From: Actinomycetospora chibensis
Lineage (GTDB): Bacteria > Actinomycetota > Actinomycetes > Mycobacteriales > Pseudonocardiaceae
Assembly: GCF_028737215.1 (NCBI RefSeq)
Contig: NZ_JAQZAM010000003.1
Location: forward strand, 310,001 to 374,000
Direction of reading: 5' to 3'
Length of the DNA stretch: 64,000 nt
Below the pieces are notes generated by a model. The model worked only from the letters and a program-made list of their open reading frames with translations. It made no database searches and was not told the origin of the DNA. Positions within the stretch are counted from its first letter, which is position 1. Each line of letters opens with the position of its first letter. A program made the position numbers and the translations under genes. Shown here one piece after another: positions 1 through 8,415 of this stretch.

Positions 1-1
1 G

Positions 2-40
2 TTCGACACCAAGACCGCCGAGACCTACGCCCGCGGCTGA
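2..40 (+). CDS. C-terminal tail of an upstream gene (partial)
   Basis: The window opens inside a gene. Twelve codons are readable, ending FDTKTAETYARG followed by TGA at 38-40. The family cannot be told from this tail. The perfect palindrome that follows at 57-90 is the likely terminator of this transcript, which supports a real gene end here. Confidence 0.5.
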   Translation, partial: FDTKTAETYARG

Positions 41-56
41 CCCGGCTCCACTCGTG

Positions 57-90
57 CGTGATCTTCCGAGCTATAGCTCGGAAGATCACG
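57..90. terminator. perfect 34-bp palindrome, probable terminator
   Basis: Two 17-nt arms (left arm CGTGATCTTCCGAGCTA) meet without a loop. No U-tract follows, as is usual in actinobacteria. It lies between the stop at 40 and the hydrolase gene. The outer word CGTGATCTTC recurs in the palindromes at 17204 and 40137, so this belongs to a terminator family. Confidence 0.7.
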
Positions 91-107
91 CCCGTAGGGT
101 CGGGGGC

Positions 108-836
108 GTGGCCGAGCTCCCGCCCCCGATGCGCTGGTGGGGCCGTCCGTTCGGTGAGGCGCGGGTGCACCTCGAGATGGCGCGGCTGCTGGTCAGCGAC
201 ACCTGGCGCGGTCACGACGTGCCGCACGGCGACGGCGCGCCGGTGCTGCTCGTGCCGGGGTTCCTCGCCGGGGACGTCACGCTCACCGTCCTGCACGACT
301 GGCTGCGGCGCATCGGCCACCGCTCCTACCGCTCGGGCATCGCCTGGAACGTCGACTGCTCGGAGGCCGCGGTGCGCCGCCTCGACCGGCGCCTCGCCGA
401 GGTCGCCGACCGCGCCGGGGCGCCCGTGACGATCATCGGGCACAGCCGGGGCGGCCTGCTCGCCCGCGCGCTCGCGTCCCGGAGCCCGTCGCTGGTCCGC
501 CGGGTGGTCGCGCTCGGCAGCCCGCTGGCCTCGCAGCTCGACGCCTCGGTGCTGACCCTGGCCGCGGTGAGCGGGGCCCGGGTTGCGCAGAACGTGGTGC
601 GCCCGCACCGCCCGCTCTGCCTCACCGTGCGCTGCCCGTGCCCGTTCGGAGCCGACCTCGTCGCGCCCGCCGCCCCGCCCGTCGTCGCCATCTGGAGCGG
701 GCAGGACGGGATCGTGCGTCCCTCGGCGTGCCGCCCGGAGGACGCCGAGGCGCTCGAGGTCCGCGGCAGCCACGTCGGGCTGGGCGTCAACGTCGAGGTC
801 TACCGGCACCTCGCCGAGGTCCTCGTGCGACCGTGA
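108..836 (+). CDS. alpha/beta hydrolase (lipase/esterase-like)
   Basis: 242-residue alpha/beta-hydrolase-fold protein. An oxyanion-type stretch LLVPGFLAGD comes first, then the nucleophile elbow GHSRGG near residue 110, a late acidic residue in WSGQDG and a final His in RGSHVG, so a full Ser-Asp-His triad is visible. Substrate unknown; lipases and esterases of this kind act on acyl esters. An open frame extends to 54, but that would put the terminator palindrome inside the gene, so GTG 108 with AGGG eight nt upstream is preferred; ATG 129 is an alternative. No signal peptide is seen, so it is probably cytoplasmic. Confidence 0.75.
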   Translation: MAELPPPMRWWGRPFGEARVHLEMARLLVSDTWRGHDVPHGDGAPVLLVPGFLAGDVTLTVLHDWLRRIGHRSYRSGIAWNVDCSEAAVRRLDRRLAEVADRAGAPVTIIGHSRGGLLARALASRSPSLVRRVVALGSPLASQLDASVLTLAAVSGARVAQNVVRPHRPLCLTVRCPCPFGADLVAPAAPPVVAIWSGQDGIVRPSACRPEDAEALEVRGSHVGLGVNVEVYRHLAEVLVRP

Positions 837-876
837 CCACCGTTTCGGCCACCCGTACGCCGGGCACGGGAGCCAC

Positions 877-1785
877 ATGGCCGCGTGGACTCCTGCTGAC
901 ATCGGAAACCAGACCGGACGGACATTCGTCGTCACCGGTGCCAATTCGGGCATCGGTCTCGAGGCGTCCCGCGCGCTCGTCCGGGCCGGCGCCCACGTGG
1001 TGCTCGCGGTCCGGGACACCGACAAGGGTGCCCAGGCCGCCACGGAGATCGGCGCGGACGCCCCCGGCACCACCGAGGTGCGCAGGCTCGACCTCGCCGA
1101 CCTGTCCTCGGTGCGCGCCTTCGTCGCCGAGCTGGACGGCCCCGTCGACGTGCTCGTCAACAACGCCGGCCTCATGGCGATCCCCGAGCGGCGCACCGCC
1201 GACGGGTTCGAGATGCAGGTGGGGACGAACTTCCTCGGGCACTTCGCGCTGACGGGCCTGCTGCTCGACGTGATCACCGACCGCGTGGTGACGCTCTCGA
1301 GCGTCGCGCACCGGCTCGGCAGCATCGACCTGTCCGACCTGAACTGGCGCCGCCGCCGATACCAGCGCTGGTTCGCCTACGGGCAGTCGAAGCTCGCCGA
1401 CCTGATGTTCGCCTACGAGCTCGAGCACCGGTTCGTCGCGGCCGGCTCGCCGCTGCGGTCGATGGCCGCGCACCCCGGCTACAGCGCGACCAACCTGCAG
1501 AGCCGCACCGAGTCGGTGCAGGACGCCGCGATGGGCCTGATGAACAAGGTGATCGCGCAGGGCCCGGAGTCGGGCGCCCAGCCCACCCTCTACGCCGCGA
1601 CGATGCCCGATCTGCCCGGCGGCACCTTCATCGGCCCGAGCGGGTTCCAGGAGATCGCCGGCCCGCCGGTGCCGGTGGGCTCGACGGTGGCGTCGCACGA
1701 CCGCGAGGTCCAGGCGCGTCTGTGGGACCTCGCGGCGGAGCTGACGGGCGTCACGCCCCACATCCGGACCGGGGCACGCTCCTGA
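877..1785 (+). CDS. short-chain dehydrogenase/reductase, retinol-dehydrogenase-like
   Basis: 302-residue SDR. The N-terminal Rossmann motif TGANSGIG binds NAD(P), NNAG follows in the middle, and the catalytic YGQSK (Tyr-x-x-x-Lys) sits near residue 168 after a Ser-rich strand (TLSSVAH). The sequence resembles the retinol dehydrogenase/light-dependent protochlorophyllide reductase-like SDRs that many actinobacteria carry in several copies; the true substrate is unknown. ATG 877 is chosen because it places the Rossmann motif at the usual 15-25 residues from the start; the open frame to 583 overlaps the hydrolase. The hotdog gene overlaps or abuts its end, so the two are probably co-transcribed. 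Confidence 0.85.
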   Translation: MAAWTPADIGNQTGRTFVVTGANSGIGLEASRALVRAGAHVVLAVRDTDKGAQAATEIGADAPGTTEVRRLDLADLSSVRAFVAELDGPVDVLVNNAGLMAIPERRTADGFEMQVGTNFLGHFALTGLLLDVITDRVVTLSSVAHRLGSIDLSDLNWRRRRYQRWFAYGQSKLADLMFAYELEHRFVAAGSPLRSMAAHPGYSATNLQSRTESVQDAAMGLMNKVIAQGPESGAQPTLYAATMPDLPGGTFIGPSGFQEIAGPPVPVGSTVASHDREVQARLWDLAAELTGVTPHIRTGARS

Positions 1786-2558
1786 GCACGCCCACCGCCG
1801 ACGAGACGCCGCTGTCGGTCCTGCGGCGCTGCGTGGCGGACGACATCCCGCTCGCGCCCGTCCACGCCGCCGTCGGGGCGCGGCTCCGCGCGATCGAGCC
1901 GGGACGGGCCGAGGCCGACATGCCGGCCCCGGACGGGGACGTCGACGGGGCCCTCTGGCTGCTCGGCGACTTCGTCTCCGGCCTGGCGGTCACCAGCACG
2001 CTCGCCGCCGGCGAGCGGATCACCACGCTGCGGCTGACGCTGCACGTCGTCGCGCGGGACGACGTGCACGGGACCCTGCACGCCGTCGGGTGCCTCGACG
2101 AGCGCAGTCCCGAGGTGGCGCTGAGCACCGCGGTGATCACCGACGACGACGGCCGGACGCTGGCGCGTGCCCACGGCCGCAACGCGATGCTCCGCGACGA
2201 GCAGGCCGCCGAGTACCGGACGGCCACCCCGGAGTGGTCGCGCACCGCGCGGGCGCCCCACACGCTGGTGGGCGACGGCGCCGCCCCCGACCCGGAGGCC
2301 GTGAACCACGCCGCCGTGGTGCAGGGCGGCGCGCTGGCGTCGCTGCCCGCCCGCGCCCTCGCCGACGTGCTCGGCGGGCCGCCCGACGAGGCGACGGCGA
2401 CGTTCCTGCGCGCCGTCCCCGCCGACGGACGCACCGTGCGCACCGAGGTCGAGGTCGAGCACGACGGGCGGCGCCTGCGCAGCGGGCGCGCGCTGCTGCG
2501 CGACGACCGCGACCGCACCGTCCTGACGATGACGGGCCTGCGCTATACCCCGGGCTGA
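1722..2558 (+). CDS. acyl-CoA thioesterase-like protein, two hotdog domains
   Basis: Up to 278 residues. Two hotdog-like halves are recognisable: residues about 50-155 (GALWLLGDFVSGLAVTS, strands rich in V/L/T) and about 185-278 (NHAAVVQGGALASL, then EVEVEHDGRRLRSGRALL). PaaI/TesB-type hotdog proteins hydrolyse acyl-CoA thioesters; here this is inferred from fold-like pattern only. The start is uncertain: GTG 1722 overlaps the SDR by 64 nt, while a CTG at 1782 would give a CTGA overlap with the SDR stop. The first 20 codons from 1722 read unlike a domain, so the later start is quite possible. Confidence 0.65.
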   Translation: MGPRGGADGRHAPHPDRGTLLSTPTADETPLSVLRRCVADDIPLAPVHAAVGARLRAIEPGRAEADMPAPDGDVDGALWLLGDFVSGLAVTSTLAAGERITTLRLTLHVVARDDVHGTLHAVGCLDERSPEVALSTAVITDDDGRTLARAHGRNAMLRDEQAAEYRTATPEWSRTARAPHTLVGDGAAPDPEAVNHAAVVQGGALASLPARALADVLGGPPDEATATFLRAVPADGRTVRTEVEVEHDGRRLRSGRALLRDDRDRTVLTMTGLRYTPG

Positions 2559-2566
2559 GCCGCCGG

Positions 2567-2603
2567 GGGTGACGAGGTGGGGTGACGAGGTGGGGTGACG
2601 AGG
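2567..2603 (+). repeat. short tandem repeat, about three copies of a 13-bp unit
   Basis: The unit GGGTGACGAGGTG is repeated head to tail almost three times in the gap before cobL. It could be slippage product or a 5' UTR element of cobL; no function can be assigned. Confidence 0.7.
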
Positions 2604-2645
2604 CTCCCAGCACGGGAGGGCCCCGGTCCGTGATGAGGTGTCGCG

Positions 2646-3851
2646 GTGACCGTGACCGTGGTCGGCATCGGAGCCGAGGGGTGGCCGGGGCTGGGAGAGC
2701 CCGCCCGGGCCGCGCTCGAGGCCGCGGAGGTGGTGCTCGGCGCGCCCCGCCAGCTCGCCCTGCTGCCCCCGCTGTCGGCGTCGCACGCCACCTGGCCCTC
2801 GCCGCTGATGCGCGCGCTGCCCGGGCTGCTCGCCGAGCACGCCGGCCGGGCGCTCGTCGTGCTCGCCAGCGGCGACCCGACGTTCTACGGGATCGGGTCC
2901 GCGGTGCTCGCCCACGACCCGACGGCGACCGTCCACCCGGCGCCGTCGTCGCTCGCAATGGCGTGCGCACGCCTGGGTTGGGCCGCGCAGGACGTCGAGG
3001 TGCTCTCGACGGTCGGCCGGCCGCCGGAGGCCGTGCGCGCCGCGCTGGCCCCCCGCCGGCGTCTGCTCGTGCTCGTACCGGACGGCGACGCCCCGAAGAC
3101 GCTGGCCGAGTCGCTCACGTCGTGGGGCTACGGCGCCGCGACGATGACGGTGCTCGGGTCCCTCGGCGGGCCGGGGGAGAGCCGTGTCGACGGCCACGCC
3201 GCGGGCTGGGTGCACCCGCCCGGTGACCCGCTCGCCGTCGTGGCCGTGACCTGTCCGGACCTCCCCGAGGACCCGCTGCTCGGGCGCGCGCCGGGCCTGC
3301 CCGACGACGCCTACTCCCACGACGGTCAGCTCACCAAGGCCGAGGTCCGGGCCCTGTCCGTCGCCGCGCTGCGTCCGGTGCCCGGCGCGCTGCTCTGGGA
3401 CGTCGGCGGCGGGGCGGGCAGCGTCGGCATCGAGTGGATGCGCCACCACCCGGCGTGCCGGGCGCTGACGCTCGAGGTGCGGGAGGACCGCGCGGCCCGC
3501 ATCAGCGCCAACGCCGTCGCACTCGGGGTGCCGGGGCTGCGGGTGGTGGTGGGGCGGGCGCCGGAGGTGCTGGCGGGGCTGGACACGCCGGACGCGGTGT
3601 TCGTCGGCGGTGGGGTGTCGGTGCCCGGGATGCTGGAGACCGCCCACGGGTCGCTGCGTCCCGGCGGGCGGCTGGTGGCCAACGCCGTCACCGTCGAGGG
3701 CGAGGCCGGGCTCGCCGCGTTCCGCGCCGTGCACGGCGGGGCGCTGCGGCGGATCGGGATCCAGCGCGCCGAGCCCGTCGGCCGCTTCTCGGCGTGGCGG
3801 GCCCTGGCCGGCGTGACCCAACTGATCCACCGGAAGGACCCCTCCGCGTGA
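2646..3851 (+). CDS. cobL: precorrin-6Y C5,15-methyltransferase (decarboxylating), CbiE-CbiT fusion
   Basis: 401 residues. CobL methylates C5 and C15 of precorrin-6B with SAM and decarboxylates the acetate side chain on the C ring, giving precorrin-8X. The N-terminal half (about 1-200) is a CbiE-type tetrapyrrole methylase (VVGIGAEGWPGL, LASGDPTFYGIG). The C-terminal half (about 215-400) is CbiT, with SAM-binding DVGGGAGSVGIEW near residue 250. Length fits the fused aerobic-pathway enzyme. GTG 2646 is the first start at the domain boundary. The stop overlaps the start of cobM (GTGA), showing translational coupling. Confidence 0.93.
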   Translation: MTVTVVGIGAEGWPGLGEPARAALEAAEVVLGAPRQLALLPPLSASHATWPSPLMRALPGLLAEHAGRALVVLASGDPTFYGIGSAVLAHDPTATVHPAPSSLAMACARLGWAAQDVEVLSTVGRPPEAVRAALAPRRRLLVLVPDGDAPKTLAESLTSWGYGAATMTVLGSLGGPGESRVDGHAAGWVHPPGDPLAVVAVTCPDLPEDPLLGRAPGLPDDAYSHDGQLTKAEVRALSVAALRPVPGALLWDVGGGAGSVGIEWMRHHPACRALTLEVREDRAARISANAVALGVPGLRVVVGRAPEVLAGLDTPDAVFVGGGVSVPGMLETAHGSLRPGGRLVANAVTVEGEAGLAAFRAVHGGALRRIGIQRAEPVGRFSAWRALAGVTQLIHRKDPSA

Positions 3852-4591
3852 CCGTCCGCTTCGTCGGCGCCGGGCCGGGCGCGCCCGACCTCATCACCGT
3901 GCGCGGCCTGCGCGCCCTGGCCACCAGCCCGGTCTGCCTCTACGCCGGCTCGCTGGTGCCCGAGGAGCTGCTCGGGCAGTGCCCGCCGGGGGCGCGCCGG
4001 GTGGACACCGCCCGCATGACGCTCGACGAGATCACCGCGTCGCTGGTGGAGGCCCACGAGGCCGGGCACGACGTCGCGCGCCTGTGCTCCGGGGACCCGT
4101 CGGTGTTCTCCGCGGTCGCCGAGCAGACCCGTCGTCTCGACGCCGCCGGCGTGCCGTGGGAGATCGTGCCCGGTGTCCCGGCCTTCGCGGCGGCGGCGGC
4201 CGCGCTGCGCACCGAGCTGACCGTGCCCGGCGTCGGGCAGTCCGTGGTGCTCACCCGCGACGCCGCCAACGCCACTCCGATGCCGCCGGGGGAGTCGCTC
4301 GACGTGTGGGCCGCCGCCGGCGGGACGCTCGTGCTGCACCTGGCCGTGCAGCGCTGCGCGTCGGTGGTGGAGACGCTCCTGAGGCATCGGTCGGCGTCCG
4401 AGCCGGTCGCGGTCGTGGCGCGGGCGTCCCGTGACGACGAGGTGGTCCTGCGCGGCACGCTGGCCGACATCGCCGAGCAGGTCGAGGCCGCGGACGTCCG
4501 CCGGACCGCGGTGATCGTCGTGGGGGCGGTGGTCGGGACCTCCGACGGCGACGAGTCGCACCTCTACTCGGCGACCCGCGCCCGGCCGTGA
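3848..4591 (+). CDS. cobM: precorrin-4 C11-methyltransferase
   Basis: 247 residues, tetrapyrrole methylase fold. It transfers methyl from SAM to C11 of precorrin-4 to give precorrin-5. Visible family signatures are VGAGPGAPDLITVRG at the N-terminus (SAM loop), YAGSLVP, CSGDPSVF and EIVPGVPAF, typical of CobM/CbiF. GTG 3848 overlaps the cobL stop by 4 nt. Two hairpin repeats separate it from cobK downstream on the same strand. Confidence 0.93.
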   Translation: MTVRFVGAGPGAPDLITVRGLRALATSPVCLYAGSLVPEELLGQCPPGARRVDTARMTLDEITASLVEAHEAGHDVARLCSGDPSVFSAVAEQTRRLDAAGVPWEIVPGVPAFAAAAAALRTELTVPGVGQSVVLTRDAANATPMPPGESLDVWAAAGGTLVLHLAVQRCASVVETLLRHRSASEPVAVVARASRDDEVVLRGTLADIAEQVEAADVRRTAVIVVGAVVGTSDGDESHLYSATRARP

Positions 4592-4614
4592 GGCGGCGGG
4601 CTCCGGCTCCGGAA

Positions 4615-4755
4615 CCGCGCGAAGGGCACCATGGGCCGGATAGAGCGGCGAGGGGCGCCCTTCGCCGGAACGTCGCGGGCCGCCGGTTTCCGCGCGAAGG
4701 GCACCGTGAGCCGGATAGAGCGGCGAGGGGCGCCCTTCGCCGGAACGTCGCGGGC
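4615..4755 (+). repeat. tandem pair of 66-bp palindromic elements, 75-bp period
   Basis: Copies 4615-4680 and 4690-4755 are nearly identical. Each starts CCGCGCGAAGGGCACC, carries the inverted arms GCGAAGGGC and GCCCTTCGC, and ends GGAACGTCGCGGGC. The pair fills the cobM-cobK gap and ends 5 nt before the cobK start, so its hairpins would lie over the ribosome entry region. The same arm word recurs inside cobN at 13992. Confidence 0.9.
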
Positions 4756-4760
4756 TGCCG

Positions 4761-5471
4761 ATGACGCGCCGGGTCCTCGTGCTCGGGGGGACGGCGGAGG
4801 CGCGGTCGCTGGCGGCGGAGCTGGGCGCGCGAGGGCTCGACGTCACCACGTCCCTCGCCGGCCGGACGCGTCACCCACGACTGCCCGCCGGCGAGGTGCG
4901 CACCGGGGGCTTCGGCGGGGTCGCCGGGCTGGCCGAGGCGTTGGCCGACGTCGACGTGCTCGTCGACGCGACCCATCCCTTCGCGGCGACGATGACCGAG
5001 CACGCCGCGGCGGCCGCGTCGCTCGCCGGGACGCCGCTGATCGTGCTGCGCCGGCCGGGCTGGACCGAGGGCCCGGGGGACCGCTGGACACGGGTGCCGT
5101 CCTTGTCGTCGGCGGCTGCGGCCATCCCTGCCGGCGCCCGGGTGCTGCTCGCGACCGGGCGCCAGGGCGTTGCGGAGTTCGTCGACGTCGACGCGTGGTT
5201 CCTCGTCCGCGCGATCGAGGCGCCGACGGTGCTGCCGCCACACGCCGAGCTCCTGCTGGCCCGCGGCCCCTTCGCCCTCGACGACGAGCGCGCCCTGCTC
5301 GACCGGCACGCGATCACGGTCGTCGTGGCCAAGGACTCCGGCGGTGCCACGGAGGCCAAGCTGGTCGCGGCCCGCGAGCGGTCGTTGCCCGTGGTGCTCG
5401 TCGACCGCCCGCCCCTGCCGGAGGGCGTGACGGCGGTGAGCTCCGTCGACGAGGTGCTCGAGCGCCTGTGA
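4761..5471 (+). CDS. cobK: precorrin-6A reductase
   Basis: 236 residues. CobK reduces precorrin-6A to precorrin-6B with NADPH. The N-terminal Rossmann signature VLGGTAEARSLA and the family motifs VDATHPFA, LATGRQG and VVAKDSGG are all present. Length is normal. ATG 4761 lies 5 nt after a hairpin repeat and no clear Shine-Dalgarno is seen, so expression may depend on structure of the repeat or on read-through from cobM. It is convergent with the ECF transporter, 58 nt away. Confidence 0.92.
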   Translation: MTRRVLVLGGTAEARSLAAELGARGLDVTTSLAGRTRHPRLPAGEVRTGGFGGVAGLAEALADVDVLVDATHPFAATMTEHAAAAASLAGTPLIVLRRPGWTEGPGDRWTRVPSLSSAAAAIPAGARVLLATGRQGVAEFVDVDAWFLVRAIEAPTVLPPHAELLLARGPFALDDERALLDRHAITVVVAKDSGGATEAKLVAARERSLPVVLVDRPPLPEGVTAVSSVDEVLERL

Positions 5472-5529
5472 TCGACGGAAGAATACGGACACTCAACGTC
5501 TGCGACGGCACTTCGCTGACATCCCGGCC

Positions 5530-8313
5530 CTAGATCCACAACCCCACCACGAGGACGGCGGCGACGACGAGGAGGACGGCGAGGTCCCGCCGCCCCGGGC
5601 GCTGGTCGGGCCCGGCGACGGCGCCCAGGCCCCCGCGGGCGGTGATCGCCTCGCCCGTCTCGGCCGCCCGCCGGGTGGCCATCGCGCACGCCTGCATCGC
5701 CGCCCGCACGGCCGTGCGCACCTGCTCGCGCAGCGGCGTGACCGCGCGCCCGACCGGCTGGCGCTGGGCGATCAGCAGCCACGCCGTGCGGCCCTCGGCG
5801 AGCAGCAGCGGGACCAGGCGCAGCCCGAGCGCGATCGCCGTCGTCGGCGTCCGCAGCGGGATGCGCACCCGCCGTCCGAGCCGCGCCAGGCGCTCGAGCA
5901 GCGGCGGGAACGCGCCGAGCGGGGTCGTCGCGATCAGCAGGGCCGCGCCGAGCAGCGAGACGAGCGTCGTGCCGAGGAAGAGCACCACGCGCTCGAGCCC
6001 GCCGAGGCTCAGCTCGGTACCCAGGACGTCGACCAACGGCGGGCGCGTGCCGATCGTCGACAGCACGATCGCCGGCAGCCAGAGGAGCAGCCAGCGGGGC
6101 GGGCGCGGCACGGCCCCGCGCGGCAGCCGCGCCGCCATCGCCCCGACGACCAGGAGCAGGGTGGCGGCGCCGAGGGTCGGCCAGGTCGGGTCGAGGAACA
6201 GCGCCAGCGCCGTCGCGGCCAGCGCCGCGATCTTCGTGCCCACCCAGGTCCGGTGCAGCACCGAGGGCCCCGGCAGCGTGCGCACCGCGCCGACGGCGCG
6301 GGGTCGGCGCTCCCGCTCGATCGAGGACGGGGTGCTCGACGGCCGCACGAGCTCCGGCGGCCCGTGCACCGCCCCGTCCTCGACGCGCAGGACCGCGTCG
6401 CCGAGGTCGGCCAGCGGCGCGATGTCGTGGGTGACCACCACCAGCGTGGTGCCCGCCGCCCGCGCCGCCCGCAGGGCCTCGCGCACCGCCGTCGCGGCGT
6501 CCGTGTCGAGACCCGCCAGCGGCTCGTCGAGCACGAGCACCCGCGGCCCGGCACCGAGCAGCCCCGCGAGCAGGACCCGGCGTTGCTCGCCGCCCGAGAG
6601 CTCGTCGACGGGACGGTCGCGGTAGGTCGCCGGGTCGAGGCCCAGGGCGGCGAGGGTCGTGTCGGCGGTGCGCGGGCCGACGCCGGCGGCGTCCTCGACC
6701 TCCTCGCCCACGGTGGGGCGCAGCAGTGCCGGGCGGGCGTGCTGCACGGCCAGCAGCGCGCCGTCACGCCCGTTGCGCAGCGGCGCGCCGTCGAGCGTCG
6801 CGGTGCCGCGCGCCGGGGTGGCGAGGCCGGCGAGCACCCACGCGAGGCTCGTCTTGCCCGCCCCGTTCGGGCCGGTGAGCAGCACCATGCGCCCGGCCGG
6901 GACGTCGAGGTCCACCCCGGAGAGCACGGGTCGACGCCACGGCGTGCCGGCGTCGTGGACGACGTCGACGCCCCGCAGGCGCAGCGACCCGCCCGCGGGT
7001 GGGCGCGGAGGTCCCCACGGCCCCCCGCCCGCCCCCGGCGGCGTGGGTGCGCCCGGGAGGGCGAGCACGGCGTCGGCCTCGCCGGGGTCGTGATGGGTGA
7101 TGTGCAGGACCCCGACCCCCTCGGTCCGCGTCAGGCTGCGCAGCAGGTCGGTGACCTCGGTGCGGCCCTCGGGGTCGAGCATCGCCGTGCTCTCGTCGCT
7201 GACGACGACGGAAGGCGCGCGAGCCAGCAGGGCCGCGACCGCGAGACGCTGCAGCTCGCCGCCCGACAGCGTCGCCGTCTCGCGGTCGCCGGTGCCCTCG
7301 AGGCCGACCCGGGCCAGCAGCTCGTCGACCGGCACGGGGTGACCGGGCGGGAGGCCCCAGCGCAGGTCGTCGGCGACGCGCACGCCCAGCACCTGGCTGT
7401 CGGGACGCTGGAACACCATCCCGGTGCCGCCGACCACGCCGAGCCCGGCCTCGCCGGGACGCATCACCGTGCCCTCGGCGGGCGGACGCCCCGCGACGAC
7501 GCGCCCGAGCGTCGACTTGCCGGCCCCGTTCGGCCCGGTGACCACGACGAACCGGCCGGCGTCGAGGTCGAGGTCCACCGGCGGCCCCGACGGCAGCGCG
7601 ACCCCGCGCAGCCGGAGCGGCAGCGGCGCCACCGGCGCGCCGGGGCGGGCGGTGGGCAGGCGGCCGGCGAGGTCGGTCGGCAGCAGGCGCTGCACCGAGC
7701 GCAGCGGCCGCGCGAGGATCCAGGCCGCGACCGCCACACCGAGCAGGGTGCTGACCACCGCGATCGCGGGCAGCGTCACCCACCAGTACTCGGTGATCGC
7801 CCGCACCGCGCGGTCCCCGGCCGCGACGAACTCGGGCAGCGCGCCGCGCAGCAGGCGGGCCAGGCCGCTCCACGAGGTGCGCAGCTGGTCGAGCACCAGC
7901 TCCCGGTAGGCGGGGAACGCGGCGAGCAGCGCGATGCCGACCATCGAGGTGGGTACGGCGAGGACGACGACGCCGGTGAGCGCGGTGCGCACCGTCGGCC
8001 AACTGCGACGCGCCCCGACGCCGACGAGCCAGCCCAGCGACGCCGCGGACGCCGCCGTGCCCGCCGGCCCGACGCCGGCCACGAGGAACGCGACGACCAC
8101 GGCGACGAGCGCCCCGACCGGCCCCGCCCGCCCCGGCCGCCGTGACGACAGCACGGCCAGCGGGAAGGCCGCGACGACCACGCCGATCGGGCCGACCGGG
8201 AACAGTCGGGTGAGCACGCAGACCACGGCGACGAGATCACCGAGGGCGGCCGCCTCCGCGAGCTCGACCGCGTCGAGGGGCCGGCGGGGAGGGGACCGGC
8301 GGAAGCGCCGCAC
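5530..8313 (-). CDS. single-polypeptide ECF-type ABC transporter (membrane-ATPase-ATPase-EcfT)
   Basis: About 927 residues. Order: N-terminal membrane region with about six hydrophobic segments (roughly 25-215), first ABC ATPase (Walker A GPNGAGKST near 258, signature LSGGELQRLAV, Walker B ending VVSDES), second ABC ATPase (GPNGAGKTS near 479, LSGGEQRRVLL, VLVLDEP), then an EcfT-like transmembrane region (about 700-927). ECF transporters take up vitamins or metal ions; here S, A, A' and T parts appear fused in one chain. Substrate unknown. Its place between cobK and the rest of the cob genes suggests cobalt or a corrinoid, but the N-terminal part is not recognisably CbiM. GTG 8313 is preferred; ATG 8343 is possible. 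The open frame to 8400 runs through the divergent promoter. Confidence 0.8.
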   Translation of the reverse strand: MRRFRRSPPRRPLDAVELAEAAALGDLVAVVCVLTRLFPVGPIGVVVAAFPLAVLSSRRPGRAGPVGALVAVVVAFLVAGVGPAGTAASAASLGWLVGVGARRSWPTVRTALTGVVVLAVPTSMVGIALLAAFPAYRELVLDQLRTSWSGLARLLRGALPEFVAAGDRAVRAITEYWWVTLPAIAVVSTLLGVAVAAWILARPLRSVQRLLPTDLAGRLPTARPGAPVAPLPLRLRGVALPSGPPVDLDLDAGRFVVVTGPNGAGKSTLGRVVAGRPPAEGTVMRPGEAGLGVVGGTGMVFQRPDSQVLGVRVADDLRWGLPPGHPVPVDELLARVGLEGTGDRETATLSGGELQRLAVAALLARAPSVVVSDESTAMLDPEGRTEVTDLLRSLTRTEGVGVLHITHHDPGEADAVLALPGAPTPPGAGGGPWGPPRPPAGGSLRLRGVDVVHDAGTPWRRPVLSGVDLDVPAGRMVLLTGPNGAGKTSLAWVLAGLATPARGTATLDGAPLRNGRDGALLAVQHARPALLRPTVGEEVEDAAGVGPRTADTTLAALGLDPATYRDRPVDELSGGEQRRVLLAGLLGAGPRVLVLDEPLAGLDTDAATAVREALRAARAAGTTLVVVTHDIAPLADLGDAVLRVEDGAVHGPPELVRPSSTPSSIERERRPRAVGAVRTLPGPSVLHRTWVGTKIAALAATALALFLDPTWPTLGAATLLLVVGAMAARLPRGAVPRPPRWLLLWLPAIVLSTIGTRPPLVDVLGTELSLGGLERVVLFLGTTLVSLLGAALLIATTPLGAFPPLLERLARLGRRVRIPLRTPTTAIALGLRLVPLLLAEGRTAWLLIAQRQPVGRAVTPLREQVRTAVRAAMQACAMATRRAAETGEAITARGGLGAVAGPDQRPGRRDLAVLLVVAAVLVVGLWI

Positions 8314-8350
8314 GCGTCGAGTATGCCCGTCCCGAAACCTCATCTGTGCG

Positions 8351-8384
8351 TTGACGCTAACGAAAGCAAAGACTAACGTTAGCG
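8351..8384 (+). promoter_or_regulatory. promoter with overlapping inverted-repeat operator (likely ArsR site)
   Basis: TTGACG at 8351-8356 and TAACGT at 8374-8379, 17 nt apart, form a consensus-like sigma-70 promoter for the operon starting at 8416. The perfect inverted repeat CGCTAACG (8355-8362) and CGTTAGCG (8377-8384) brackets the same bases, so a bound dimer would block RNA polymerase. The operon encodes an ArsR-family repressor, the natural candidate for binding. Confidence 0.7.
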
Positions 8385-8415
8385 ACGTCCAACGCAGCAC
8401 GAGCAGGAGGTCACC

